Positions 25,494 through 34,932 are shown, counted from the first letter of the stretch. The stretch is DNA of 64,000 nucleotides from Chryseobacterium sp. Bi04 (GCF_918698085.1 NZ_CAKKLP010000002.1:186001-250000), one strand, 5' to 3'. Program-made: numbers and translations. Notes: a model not told the origin generated them from the letters alone.

Positions 25494-26804
25494 ATGACAA
25501 AGAAAATAAAAACAGCACTATCTCTTTTGATAGCAGCTTTTCCTGCGCTGTTTTTTTCTCAACAGATTAAACAGATGACTGCCGATGAGGTTGCCGAACT
25601 GGCAGTTCGAAACCACCAGCAGTTAAAAGTTTCTGCTCAGAATATTGACATCGCCAAACAGAACACTAATGTTGTAAAACTTCAGAAATTACCCACCATT
25701 ACGGCTTCTACAAGCCAGTTCTACTTGGGAAATGCGGTAGCTATTGACAAAGATTTTTCAAATTCCACCACTATTCCTATGCCCCATTACGGAAGTTCAT
25801 ATGCGGTACAGGCAACACAGCTGATTTTCAAAGGAGGATTGGTGAGTAAGTCTATTGAAATGGCAGGTCTCCGGGAACAGCTTTCTGAATTGGATCTGGA
25901 GAAGAATAAACAGGATGTGAAATTTTTAGTGATTTCAAATTATCTGGATATATACAAAACGTTGAATCAGGAAGAAGTATTTCAAAACAACAAAAAGCTG
26001 GCTCAGGAACGTCTTAAAAATATCCAGAAGTTCTATCAACAGGGCATGGTGACACGAAATGAGGTGATTCGTGGTGAATTGGCTATTAAAAACCTGGATC
26101 AGGGGATTTTAACCCTTTCAAACAATAAAAAAATCCTTAACTATAATTTAAATATCGCATTAGGTTTATCATCCGACACAGAGATTGTTCCTACTGAAAG
26201 TATTGAAAATAAAGAGTCAGGAATCGGGATGGATTATTATATGAGCCTGGCTCACGATAGTAACCCTTTGATGAAATCAGCACAGAAAAACAGAGATATA
26301 GCAGATAAGAATATCGAAATTATAAAGACCGATAATATGCCTACTATAGCTGGATTTGGTGGCTATACTTTGCAGAGGCCAATTACCACAAGAAACCCTG
26401 TTTTGGATATGTATTCAGGAGGGTGGCAGACGGGGGTTTCCCTTAGCTACAATATAGATACACTGTATAAAACAAAAGAAAAGGTAAAATTAGGTGAGCT
26501 ACAAAAGAACCAGGCTAATGATGCCATAACACTGACAGAGCAGAACATCGATATGGGAGTGAATGCTGCCTATACAAAATACCAGGAGGCAATTCAGCAG
26601 GCGGATATTCTGAACGATTCAAAAAGACTGGCGGAAGAGAACTATAAGATTACGGAAGCCAAGTATCTGAACCAATTGGCCGTACAGGCAGAAATGATTG
26701 ATGCCCAGAACCAGAAACTGCAGTCAGAACTTGATTATGCCAATGCGGAGATCAATGTTTTGTATCAGTATTATAACCTTTTGAAATCTACAGGAACTCT
26801 TTAA
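25494..26804 (+). CDS. TolC-family outer membrane efflux protein
   Basis: 436 residues, signal peptide KTALSLLIAAFPALFFSQ. Two TolC repeats of long helices (e.g. EVAELAVRNHQQLKVSAQNIDIAKQNTNVVKLQKLP, and NAEINVLYQYYNLLKSTGTL at the end) with short beta segments that form the outer-membrane barrel. It serves as the exit duct for the membrane-fusion protein and MFS pump encoded immediately downstream (gap 23 bp). Together they form a tripartite EmrAB-TolC-type pump. Confidence 0.93.
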   Translation: MTKKIKTALSLLIAAFPALFFSQQIKQMTADEVAELAVRNHQQLKVSAQNIDIAKQNTNVVKLQKLPTITASTSQFYLGNAVAIDKDFSNSTTIPMPHYGSSYAVQATQLIFKGGLVSKSIEMAGLREQLSELDLEKNKQDVKFLVISNYLDIYKTLNQEEVFQNNKKLAQERLKNIQKFYQQGMVTRNEVIRGELAIKNLDQGILTLSNNKKILNYNLNIALGLSSDTEIVPTESIENKESGIGMDYYMSLAHDSNPLMKSAQKNRDIADKNIEIIKTDNMPTIAGFGGYTLQRPITTRNPVLDMYSGGWQTGVSLSYNIDTLYKTKEKVKLGELQKNQANDAITLTEQNIDMGVNAAYTKYQEAIQQADILNDSKRLAEENYKITEAKYLNQLAVQAEMIDAQNQKLQSELDYANAEINVLYQYYNLLKSTGTL

Positions 26805-26827
26805 TTTTTAAAACTGAAAACACCACA

Positions 26828-27946
26828 ATGGAAAACAAGGAACAAACGACTCAAAATACACCTCAAACTCCTGCAAAACCAAGCGGGGAAGGTAAAAAGA
26901 AGCAAAATAAAAGAAATAAAATCAGAGCAATCATTTCCAACATCATCGTTTTTATGTTGATTGGTTTCGGGCTGTTCTGGTTAATCCGTGAATATTTCCA
27001 TATAGGAAATAAAACCTATACAGAAGCCGCTCAGGTTGAAGAGTTTATTAATCCAATCAATACAAGGGTTTCTGCCTATATCAAAGACATTAAGTTTATC
27101 GAACACCAAAAGGTAAAAAAAGGAGATACCCTGGTGGTTCTTGACAATCGTGAAATCCTGACACAATTGGGACAGGCTGAAGCTGCTTATCAGAATGCAA
27201 TAGCTCAGAAAACAGCTACAGGCTCTTCTGTAAATACAGTTTCCAACAACATCAACGTAATGGAATCCAATATTGCCGGTGCTAAAGCCCGACTTTGGAA
27301 TGCCGAACAAAACTTAAACCGGTATAAAAATCTTTTGTCAGCTGAAGCGGTGACAAGACAACAATATGACCAGGTAAAAACAGAATATGATGCTCAGAAA
27401 GCAGCTTATGAAACGTTGGTTAATCAGAAGCAGTCAGCAAATCTATCTACAACGGAAGTGAAAAGCAGACTTGGGATTAATGATGCAGAAATCAAAAGAA
27501 CGAAATCTGCGTTGGACATGGCAAAAATTAACCTTTCATATACGGTAATCACGGCTCCTTATGATGGGGTAATGGGAAGAAGAACGATTTCCGAAGGCCA
27601 GCTGATTCAGCCGGGGCAGCAGGTGGCTACCATTGTTTTGAATGGTCAGAAGTGGGTTACTGCTAACTTCCTTGAAAGTCAGATGCCTACTATTAAAATC
27701 GGTGAAAAAATAACAATGTCGGCAGATGCTTTGGGGGGTAAAAAGTTTGAAGGAGTGGTGACAGCAGTGTCTGCGGCCACCGGATCAAGATATTCAAGCG
27801 TACCTACCGATAACTCTACCGGAAACTTCATTAAAGTGCAGCAAAGAATTCCTGTAAGAATAGAATTTACAGCTTCCAATAAAAAAGAAGATATGGATAA
27901 ACTAAGTGCAGGAATGAACATGAATGTGAATATTAATGAAGACTAA
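26828..27946 (+). CDS. HlyD/EmrA-type membrane fusion protein
   Basis: 372 residues. A charged cytoplasmic N-terminus (Gln/Lys rich), one membrane helix at about 38-58 (AIISNIIVFMLIGFGLFWLI), a lipoyl-like half (NTRVSAYIKDIKFIEHQKVKKGDTLVVLD), a long coiled-coil hairpin (about 100-215), the second lipoyl half (YTVITAPYDGVMGRRTISEGQLIQPGQ) and a beta-barrel. EmrA-like periplasmic adaptor joining the MFS pump to TolC. An 86-bp gap to the MFS gene contains a short TCAGAT-rich repeat. Confidence 0.93.
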   Translation: MENKEQTTQNTPQTPAKPSGEGKKKQNKRNKIRAIISNIIVFMLIGFGLFWLIREYFHIGNKTYTEAAQVEEFINPINTRVSAYIKDIKFIEHQKVKKGDTLVVLDNREILTQLGQAEAAYQNAIAQKTATGSSVNTVSNNINVMESNIAGAKARLWNAEQNLNRYKNLLSAEAVTRQQYDQVKTEYDAQKAAYETLVNQKQSANLSTTEVKSRLGINDAEIKRTKSALDMAKINLSYTVITAPYDGVMGRRTISEGQLIQPGQQVATIVLNGQKWVTANFLESQMPTIKIGEKITMSADALGGKKFEGVVTAVSAATGSRYSSVPTDNSTGNFIKVQQRIPVRIEFTASNKKEDMDKLSAGMNMNVNINED

Positions 27947-28032
27947 AAGATTTCAGATGTCAGATTTCAGACTTAATGTTCTGGAAACTGAAGATGAATG
28001 CTGTTATCTGATATCTATTATCTAAAAAAAAC

Positions 28033-29625
28033 ATGTACAACAAAGGATTATATAACGACTGGGTACCTAAACCCGTACAGCTGCTGCTGATTGTATTACT
28101 GCTTGCAGTGGTAATGCCGCTTGGCGGGGTCTATACTGGGAATATCAGCCATTTGGTGAGCGGTACCGGAGCGTTAACAGAATATTTCATGTGGGCCAAT
28201 TATGCCACTACCATTGGGATGGGAGCATGTATGCCGGTTGTTCTCAGAATGAAAATGAGATTCAAAGTACGAGATAAAATGGTATTGCTGCTTGTGCTTT
28301 TAGGGCTGTTGAGCTATGTGAATGCCACCACTTTAGAGCCAATGATTTTTGTATCTACCTCTCTTCTGATTGGATTTATGAAAATGATGGTCACTATAGA
28401 ATTGTTCCTGCCACTCATGATGATGATTGGTAATCGGGGAATGTTCTATGGGCTGTTCTATACATTTGTTTTGGTAATGAATCAGGTAGCAGCCTATTAT
28501 GCTGCCAAATTTGCCCTTCTGTATAACTGGCAGCAGTTTTACATCTTTATTTCAGTTTTATGTTTTGCGTTGGCACTTATTCACTGGATCTTTATGCATA
28601 ATAAATATTTTGCGCTGAAAGTCCCTTTGCACTACATCGACTGGTTAAGTATACTGCTGTTTATATCCACTTTTATGTTTTCGGCATATGTGTATGCTTT
28701 TGGAAGACAACAGGATTGGCTGAACTCAAAACATATTATTAATGCTAGTATTGCAGCTTTTATAAGCTTTGCATTGCTTAGTATCCGTCAGTTAACCTTA
28801 AAGCGACCTTACCTTTCATTTAAAATATTTACAAAAAATAACGTGCAGCATGGTTTGTTTATGTTGTTTTGGCTGGGAATGTTTTTAGGAACAGCCTCTC
28901 TTCAGACTACTTTTGCCGTTGGAGTTTTGGGATATGATCAGGTGACTAATGCCGGGCTTAGTTTACTTATGATTCCCGGAATTATATTAGCCGGGGCTAT
29001 TGCCGTATTCTGGTTTAAAAAAGAAAAACCACTGAAGATGTATATATTTTCAGGTTTTGCCGGGATGATAGGATATGCAATCATTATGTATTTTTCGATG
29101 GTATTGGAATTTAGTTATGATCATTGGTATCTGCCGATGTTCCTAAAAGGCTATGGAATGTGTTCACTGTTTATTTCAGTATGGTTTTATACTTTAGATA
29201 AACTTGAAATGGATGAAATGCTTGCAGCAATAGGACTTGTGTTGGTATGGCGAACTTTTCTTGCAGTAGGTATTTTCTCAACCCTGTATTCCTGGTTTCA
29301 ATACCGGTTTCAGATTACAGCAGTAGGAGATCTTGCCGTTTATATGGATGGTATGACGGTTACTCCTCAGAATGTTGCTGCCAATATGAAGGCTATCCAG
29401 CTGAATGCTATTATTATCGCCACCAAGAAGATATTCGGGTATATCATTATGGTGGGATTCGGAGTACTGTTGTATGTAATCACCCATCATTTTGGAGCAA
29501 AACGTTTCCAATACCTGAGATTTGTAAGAGTGATTGGTGGAAAGTCCGTTATTGCTAGAAGAAGACTTCATGAACGGAAAAAATTATTAGAAGAAATAAA
29601 AGACGCAGCCGGACCTGCGGTATAA
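28033..29625 (+). CDS. MFS efflux transporter, EmrB/DHA2-like
   Basis: 530 residues with about 14 membrane spans (e.g. LLLIVLLLAVVMPLGGVY, TIGMGACMPVVLRMKMRFKVRDKMVLLLVLLG). The loop MKMRFKVRDK is at the position of the basic A-like loop of MFS proteins. Size, span count and position downstream of an EmrA/TolC pair support an EmrB-type drug or metabolite exporter. Its location next to a siderophore receptor raises the possibility that it exports a siderophore, but drug efflux is equally possible. Confidence 0.88.
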   Translation: MYNKGLYNDWVPKPVQLLLIVLLLAVVMPLGGVYTGNISHLVSGTGALTEYFMWANYATTIGMGACMPVVLRMKMRFKVRDKMVLLLVLLGLLSYVNATTLEPMIFVSTSLLIGFMKMMVTIELFLPLMMMIGNRGMFYGLFYTFVLVMNQVAAYYAAKFALLYNWQQFYIFISVLCFALALIHWIFMHNKYFALKVPLHYIDWLSILLFISTFMFSAYVYAFGRQQDWLNSKHIINASIAAFISFALLSIRQLTLKRPYLSFKIFTKNNVQHGLFMLFWLGMFLGTASLQTTFAVGVLGYDQVTNAGLSLLMIPGIILAGAIAVFWFKKEKPLKMYIFSGFAGMIGYAIIMYFSMVLEFSYDHWYLPMFLKGYGMCSLFISVWFYTLDKLEMDEMLAAIGLVLVWRTFLAVGIFSTLYSWFQYRFQITAVGDLAVYMDGMTVTPQNVAANMKAIQLNAIIIATKKIFGYIIMVGFGVLLYVITHHFGAKRFQYLRFVRVIGGKSVIARRRLHERKKLLEEIKDAAGPAV

Positions 29626-29647
29626 AAAATAACCTTGTTTTTCACGA

Positions 29648-29688
29648 GTAAAATCCCGGACCTTTTGCAGGCTGGGATTTTACGTTTT
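29648..29688 (+). terminator. Terminator of the efflux operon
   Basis: Arms GTAAAATCCC and GGGATTTTAC (29648-29657, 29674-29683), 16-base loop, then GTTTTT. Confidence 0.8.
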
Positions 29689-29781
29689 TCATGAACTTTA
29701 TAAATGAATTCTATGCTCTTTGGTTTTTAAAATCATGAATAATTTCAGCTTTAGTTATTTTTATTTAGAAGTAATAAAAAT

Positions 29782-29789
29782 TATCTTTG
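29782..29789 (+). promoter_or_regulatory. -7 box of the TonB-dependent receptor
   Basis: TATCTTTG, 28 nt before the ATG; no TTG at -33. No Fur-box could be recognised with confidence. Confidence 0.4.
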
Positions 29790-29817
29790 TGGGATTATAA
29801 AACTTCGAGTAGAAAGA

Positions 29818-32028
29818 ATGAAAAAGCAGTACGCATTCATAGGTCTGTTGGCTTCGGGATTACTATTTTCCCAGACCGCTAAGGATTCTATAGCCTCTAA
29901 AGGTATTGACGATGTAGTGATCGTAGCCTCCAGAAAACCGACGAAAATCTCTGAAATTCCCGGAACAGTCTGGGTAGTTCAGAAAGAAAAAATTCAGGAA
30001 CAGGCCAAAAGCGGAGTTCCTATTAAAGAAATGCTTTCGATCCTAATTCCAGGTATGGATATAGGTCCACAGGGAAGAACCAATTATGGACAGAATATGA
30101 GAGGACGTTCTGCGCTGGTAATGATTGACGGAGTTTCATTAAACAGTATCCGTGCCATCAGCCGTCAGCTGGATGCCATTGACCCCTTTAATATTGAAAG
30201 AATAGAAGTACTTTCCGGAGCCAGCTCTATTTATGGAGGTAATGCAACCGGTGGTATCATCAATATTATTACAAAAACACCTTCCAAAAAAGGAATCAGT
30301 GGAGAAACTGAACTGGGAGCACGCACAGGATTTATGGGGAAAGATGATCATGACTTCCGTGCTGCACAGTCTATTGCAGGAAAAGGAGAGAAGTTCTTCG
30401 GAAGATTGGGAATTGCTTACCAGCAAAATGGCGGAGTGTATGGTGCAGATCAGAATCAGCTTTTTACCGATATTACCCAAACTGACCTTCAGTACAACCA
30501 GTCTGTAGATATTCTGGCTACAGGAGGATATCAGTTTAACAATAAACATAAAATAACAGCTTCCCTTCAGTATTATAACTCCAAGTTTAATGGAGACCGA
30601 AGTCTTTTTTTAGGTGAAAATTTAAGTGCTTTCACTACAAAAAATGCTTCTTTGCTGGAAATGAGAGACGGGTTTTCTTCCGATAAAAATGTAGGAACAG
30701 AACGTTATATGGGAACGGTAGCCTATACCGGAAACGGAATTCTTGGCGGACAGGACTTATATGTACAGTTTGCTACCCGTGGTGAGAAATTAGGATTTTA
30801 TCCTTTCCCCGGAAATGTGACGCTGCAGAGCGGAAAAATAGCCTACATGTCCTCTTCACAGCAGGATACTTATTATTCCGGGATAAAAGCTTTATTATCA
30901 AAATCATGGAGAGGGCTGAATATTACTTATGGAGCAGACATAGATTTTGAAAAGTTTGAAGGAAACCAGTCGGTTTATGATATGGCTAAAACAATGTCAA
31001 GCGGTGGATTGATTAATGAAACAAAATACAGGTTAGGAAGATATCCTACCAACCATTCTCAGAGTTATGCAGGATATGTTCAGGCAAAGTATAATATCCT
31101 TCCCAAGTTACAGGTTAATGCAGGAGTCCGTTATCAGAACATCACTGTAAAAATGGATGATTTTGTGGGCTCTGAGCAGCAGACTCAAGTAGCAATGGGA
31201 TACGGAGCATCAGCATCTGCCATTCCCGGAGGGGAGAGTTCTTACAATGTAACCCTTGCGAATGCCGGATTACTGTATAAATTCAATGAACAGCACCAGG
31301 TTTGGGGAACATTTTCCCAGGGGGCAAGTTTGGCAGATCCAGCGAAGTTTTATGGAATCGGTACTTATAAACTGAATGGAACGAACTGGGATGTGGTATC
31401 AAGTATCAATGTGAAAGACCAGCCATTACAGGCGATCAAAACCAACCAGTTTGAAGTGGGATACCGTGTCAATAAAGGTGGTTTAAGAGCACAGATTGCA
31501 GGATTTTTAAGTAATTCTGATAAGAGTGTTGCAGTAGATAAAAAGACGTTTCAGATCCTGGTGAATGATTTGAAATTAAGGAATATGGGAATCGAAGCTG
31601 AGGTTTCCTATGCCTTAAGCAATGGCGTTTACTTCGGAGCCAGCGGACTTTTGATTAAATCTGAGGTAGACAATAAAGGAGAATGGCAAAAACAGGAGAT
31701 CTATAATGCTTCACCATCAAAATTAGTAACTTATATCGGGTACAATATTAAAGACTGGTCGTTCAGATTCCAGTCGCTGCAGAATTTCAAACAGAAAGAT
31801 GAGCTTAATAATGTAGTGGAAGGATATAATACCTCCGATTTAATGATTGGATACAGATTCAACTGGGGTAAATTCAACTTAGGAATCCAGAACCTGTTTA
31901 ATACAGATTATCAGACGATTTGGAGCAAGCGTTCTCAGGTTTTATATTCTTCTTACGGGCTTCCGGAACTGTTTAATTACAAAGGAAGAGGAAGAACATT
32001 CAATCTGTCTTATACATTTGATTTTTAA
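29818..32028 (+). CDS. TonB-dependent siderophore receptor, IutA-like
   Basis: 736 residues. Signal peptide KKQYAFIGLLASGLLFSQ, plug domain (about 30-160: DDVVIVASRKPTKISEIPGTVWVV, MLSILIPGMDIGPQGRTNYGQNMRGRSALVMIDGVSLNSIR, IERIEVLSGASSIYGGNATGGIINIITK), then a 22-strand outer-membrane barrel ending YTFDF with the terminal aromatic. The plug wording closely recalls ferric-aerobactin receptors such as IutA, so a hydroxamate/carboxylate siderophore is the best guess. It is followed by a siderophore-interacting reductase gene, which supports an iron role. Confidence 0.9.
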   Translation: MKKQYAFIGLLASGLLFSQTAKDSIASKGIDDVVIVASRKPTKISEIPGTVWVVQKEKIQEQAKSGVPIKEMLSILIPGMDIGPQGRTNYGQNMRGRSALVMIDGVSLNSIRAISRQLDAIDPFNIERIEVLSGASSIYGGNATGGIINIITKTPSKKGISGETELGARTGFMGKDDHDFRAAQSIAGKGEKFFGRLGIAYQQNGGVYGADQNQLFTDITQTDLQYNQSVDILATGGYQFNNKHKITASLQYYNSKFNGDRSLFLGENLSAFTTKNASLLEMRDGFSSDKNVGTERYMGTVAYTGNGILGGQDLYVQFATRGEKLGFYPFPGNVTLQSGKIAYMSSSQQDTYYSGIKALLSKSWRGLNITYGADIDFEKFEGNQSVYDMAKTMSSGGLINETKYRLGRYPTNHSQSYAGYVQAKYNILPKLQVNAGVRYQNITVKMDDFVGSEQQTQVAMGYGASASAIPGGESSYNVTLANAGLLYKFNEQHQVWGTFSQGASLADPAKFYGIGTYKLNGTNWDVVSSINVKDQPLQAIKTNQFEVGYRVNKGGLRAQIAGFLSNSDKSVAVDKKTFQILVNDLKLRNMGIEAEVSYALSNGVYFGASGLLIKSEVDNKGEWQKQEIYNASPSKLVTYIGYNIKDWSFRFQSLQNFKQKDELNNVVEGYNTSDLMIGYRFNWGKFNLGIQNLFNTDYQTIWSKRSQVLYSSYGLPELFNYKGRGRTFNLSYTFDF

Positions 32029-32076
32029 AAATAGATTAGGGTATACAGCCTTGATCTGAATGATATTTTCTTAGAC

Positions 32077-32108
32077 ATCCGGTTTCTGACATTAGTTGGA
32101 AACCGGAT
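32077..32108 (+). terminator. Inverted repeat between receptor and reductase genes
   Basis: Arms ATCCGGTTTC and GAAACCGGAT (10 bp), 12-base loop, followed by ATTAATTTT: a weak terminator or attenuator that may reduce read-through into the reductase gene. Confidence 0.5.
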
Positions 32109-32133
32109 ATTAATTTTAAAAAAAAATTCAGTT

Positions 32134-32946
32134 ATGGTGAAAATTTCAACAGGGCAGATTGTTGCCGAAGTGACGAGAAAAGAATACATCACTGACCATT
32201 TTATCAGAGTTTATTTCTATTCACCTGAAGTTCATTTGTTCAAAAATACGGTAGTAGGAGATAACAATAAAATAGCAGTTCCTCCAGCTGGTTTAAACGA
32301 AATTCATTTTCCAATTTTGGATGAAAATCAGCAGTGGGTATATCCTGCTAAGGAAGTTGCCCCGGCTATCAGGACGTATACGCACAGAGGAATTGATCTT
32401 GAGAAAAATGAGCTGATCATTGATTTTGTAGATCATGGAGACGGTGGACCCGCCTCGAAATGGGTGAGGAATGCGGAAGCAGGCTCAAAACTGGGAGTCA
32501 TGATGCGTCTGGATGGAAAGGAGTTGTATCCTGAAGCTGATTGGTATTTGCTGGCGGGAGATGCTACGGCAATTCCTGTTTTAAGTGCTATTTTAGAAAC
32601 CCTGCCTCCAACTGTAAAAGGAATCTGTATCATTGAAGTTCATGGAAAAGAAGATGAACAGATCTTAGCAACTCAAGCTGATATTGATTTTAAGTGGCTT
32701 CATAATGCACAGCCTCAAGCTGGTAGTAAGATGCCGGAAGCAGTAAAAAATATTGACATTCCCGAAACCCGGAAGTTTGGATATGTGGCCTGTGAGTTTT
32801 CAAGTGTTAAAGAAATCCGTACTTATCTGAGAAAAGATAAAAACTGGACTTCCCAGGAACTGTATGCCTATTCTTACTGGAAAGCAGGAGTTGCTGAAAA
32901 TGAGTCCCAGGCGGACAGACATCGGGAGAAGAATTCGATGGAATAG
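32134..32946 (+). CDS. Siderophore-interacting protein (FAD/NAD(P)H ferric reductase)
   Basis: 270 residues of the SIP/ViuB family. FAD-binding domain with AIRTYTHRGIDLEKNELIIDFVDHGDGGPASKWVRNAEAGSKLGVM; NAD(P) part with YLLAGDATAIPVLSAILETLP and ELYAYSYWKAGVAE near the end, all family hallmarks. It reduces ferric siderophore in the cytoplasm to release iron. It stands immediately after the TonB receptor, pairing uptake with iron release. Confidence 0.93.
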   Translation: MVKISTGQIVAEVTRKEYITDHFIRVYFYSPEVHLFKNTVVGDNNKIAVPPAGLNEIHFPILDENQQWVYPAKEVAPAIRTYTHRGIDLEKNELIIDFVDHGDGGPASKWVRNAEAGSKLGVMMRLDGKELYPEADWYLLAGDATAIPVLSAILETLPPTVKGICIIEVHGKEDEQILATQADIDFKWLHNAQPQAGSKMPEAVKNIDIPETRKFGYVACEFSSVKEIRTYLRKDKNWTSQELYAYSYWKAGVAENESQADRHREKNSME

Positions 32947-33009
32947 TTGATAGGTCATAGGTGGTGAAGAGAAGATTATACTTTTTACAGGAGAATTAGT
33001 ATTGAAATT

Positions 33010-33092
33010 CAATATAAAATTCAATAGAAGCGGACTTTAGTCCGCTTACCATATCCATCAAACGTCATCCGGCTTTAGCCAAAACCTAAAGT
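33010..33092. repeat. Dispersed intergenic repeat, copy 1
   Basis: Contains a palindrome AAGCGGACTTTAGTCCGCTT and, about 45 bp later, CCGGCTTTAGCCAAAAC. A second copy with the same order, diverged sequence and similar spacing is at 61945-62020. Flanked by AT-rich DNA; lies between the reductase and the methyltransferase genes. Confidence 0.65.
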
Positions 33093-33227
33093 ATTAATTA
33101 TTCTACTCATCTTTATCATCGAAAGACCGAAGTAAAACTTTGATTGACGATGTTGTAGATGTTGTATTACTGAGATTGGGACGGTAGATTTTCAATTTTC
33201 AACTTTTAATTCTCCATTTTTAACTTG

Positions 33228-33235
33228 TATCTTTG
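33228..33235 (+). promoter_or_regulatory. -7 box of the methyltransferase gene, leaderless start
   Basis: TATCTTTG, an exact match, ends four bases before the ATG at 33240. This decides the start: the open frame upstream overlaps the promoter. The transcript is probably leaderless. Confidence 0.55.
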
Positions 33236-33239
33236 CACT

Positions 33240-33944
33240 ATGAAAGATTTAATGGGCAGAGCGATCTGGGATTATTATCACAATGACAATCCTGAAGATC
33301 TGCAGACTGAAACATCAATTTCTGAACTGGATGAACTTCCAGTAAATTACTTATTCAGAGATTTTGAAGAAATGAATAATATTGAGCAGAAGGCAATGAA
33401 GCTATCCGAAGGAAAAGTTTTGGATATAGGGGCAGGGGCCGGTTCTCATGCTTTGTATCTTCAAAATAAAAAAGGCCTTGAGGTGATGGCACTGGATATT
33501 TCACCAAAATCTGTTGAGGTTTGTAAACTGAGAGGGATCAAAAATGCTGTTTGTGAAAATATCCTTGATTTTTCAGGAGAAACTTTCGATACTGTTTTAT
33601 TATTGATGAATGGCACCGGGGTTTTTGAAAGTCTTTCTAAAATAGATCCTTATCTTCAAAAATTACATGCTTTATTAAATGATAATGGACAGATCCTGAT
33701 CGACAGCACTGATATTCTCTATATGTTTGACCGGGATAAAGACGGTGGAGTGTATATTCCTGCCGGCGGATATTATGGGGAATTAGACTATGTAGTGCAT
33801 TATAAAGGTGAATCTGAAGAACCTATCACATGGCTGTACCTGGATTTCGATACCCTGAAAAATGCAGCGGAGAATAATGGTTTTCTCATAGAAAAAATAT
33901 TGAAGGATGAGGATTCTTATCTGGCAAAACTGACTAAGAAATAG
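33240..33944 (+). CDS. Class I SAM-dependent methyltransferase
   Basis: 234 residues. Motif I is KVLDIGAGAGSHALYLQ near residue 62-78, followed by the acidic end of strand 2 (MALDISPKSVEVCKLRG), strand 4 FDTVLLLMNGTGVFESL and later strands. This is a Methyltransf_11/25-type Rossmann domain. Substrate unknown; small molecules are as likely as nucleic acid or protein. No operon partners. The 5' region is short and AT-rich. Start chosen by the -7 box and by the homology region. Confidence 0.85.
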   Translation: MKDLMGRAIWDYYHNDNPEDLQTETSISELDELPVNYLFRDFEEMNNIEQKAMKLSEGKVLDIGAGAGSHALYLQNKKGLEVMALDISPKSVEVCKLRGIKNAVCENILDFSGETFDTVLLLMNGTGVFESLSKIDPYLQKLHALLNDNGQILIDSTDILYMFDRDKDGGVYIPAGGYYGELDYVVHYKGESEEPITWLYLDFDTLKNAAENNGFLIEKILKDEDSYLAKLTKK

Positions 33945-33990
33945 CAATCATCGGCCTACAAAGTAATTTTGTCGATGTTCATATATATTG

Positions 33991-34027
33991 TTATTCCGTA
34001 AGACTGGATCTTACGGAATAATTTTTT
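33991..34027 (+). terminator. Terminator of the methyltransferase gene
   Basis: 13-bp perfect arms (TTATTCCGTAAGA and its complement; 33991-34003 and 34009-34021), five-base loop, then TTTTTT. Confidence 0.9.
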
Positions 34028-34119
34028 AGCCCCGATAGAAACGGTTACCCCGCAGCCAGATTTGGCCTGTTCAGCTTAGGCGCGAGGAGTAAAAGTGGAT
34101 AGCGGGAATCAGCTTCTAA
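34027..34119 (+). ncRNA. Candidate structured RNA / flavobacterial dispersed element
   Basis: A G/C-rich stretch standing out of an AT-rich gap: it begins TAGCCCCGATAGAAACGG, continues through CCCCGCAGCC, and ends GTGGATAGCGGGAATCAGC. From memory this pattern (GCCCCGAT-GAA-CGG ... GGATAGCGGGA) recurs downstream of many genes in flavobacteria and resembles the Flavo-1 RNA motif. The CCCCGC and GCGGG stretches can pair. It follows directly after the methyltransferase terminator. Identity is not proven; only this one copy was seen here. Confidence 0.4.
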
Positions 34120-34133
34120 AACGTATGTATATT

Positions 34134-34796
34134 TTATCTGAATAAACGGATAACCCTAAGCAGCGGGGAAATAGAAAACCAATCCTGATAATAACAGGAC
34201 ATCAGAGCAGCCGTTCCAATGCATAAAATGACAGGGAAAACATAAGATTTGGCTCTGTAAGGCATCTTTTTGGGAATACTTGCGACCCAGATACCAATCA
34301 GGCTTAATGTTCCGGCGGCTATAACTGCCATTGCCGGATTGTATCGTGATGTGGTGTTGAAATCAAAATAAGATTGAAAAACGTGTTCCTGCAAAAAGAA
34401 AAAAAGAAAGCCGAATATCAATGTAAGGAGAGCCGGGAAATATTTTTTTAATTTTATCAAATTCAGGCAGAGTAAAATAGCTCCGGGAATGGTACCCAGA
34501 ACAACACTGCTTACAAAAACGGTCGTTCTCGAATACAGCTTGATAGCAGCAGGGTCTTCTGTGATATGGTCTTTCCAAAGCTCCTACTCTTCTGTAAGCT
34601 TTGCTTCTTCTGCATTCTTTTTACTTTGAATCAACTCCTGAACTGCGGATTTTTCCTCTTCCGTAAAAATCCGCCCTCGTTCTACTAATATCTCAAAAGC
34701 CATTGAGACAGCTTCCGGAACAAAACGGTTGTCTTCTTTTATATATTTTTCGAGTTCGAAATCTGAGAGTTTCCTTAATACGCTTTTGCTAACCAT
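34134..34796 (-). pseudogene. Membrane protein gene interrupted by one in-frame TAG
   Basis: Read on the minus strand from the ATG at 34796, the frame runs 70 codons to a TAG at 34584-34586, then continues in the same frame without another stop to 34134, for 221 codons in all. Before the TAG lies a charged helical region (SDFELEKYIKEDNRFVPEAVSMAFEILVERG); after it ELWKDHITEDPAAIKLYSRTTVF and then four hydrophobic spans. The second part has no good start of its own. The parts fit as a cytoplasmic N-terminus plus a membrane C-terminus of one protein. TAG may derive from TGG or CAG. Function unknown; a sequencing error is possible. Confidence 0.7.
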
Positions 34797-34879
34797 ATAT
34801 TATTTCTAAAAAACGTTTCAATATTGAAGTACCTGCTTCATCCTGTATTGATTAATTGATCATCCGGATTGTATAGAAT

Positions 34880-34913
34880 CAAAAAGAGGCTATCTTGAAA
34901 GAAAGCCCCTTTA
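34880..34913 (-). terminator. Terminator of metG
   Basis: On the minus strand AAAGGGGCT pairs with AGCCTCTTT (one wobble pair) around a 14-base loop, then a T-run. It lies 20 bp beyond the metG stop. Confidence 0.7.
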
Positions 34914-34932
34914 AATATTGATTTATGGGTAA

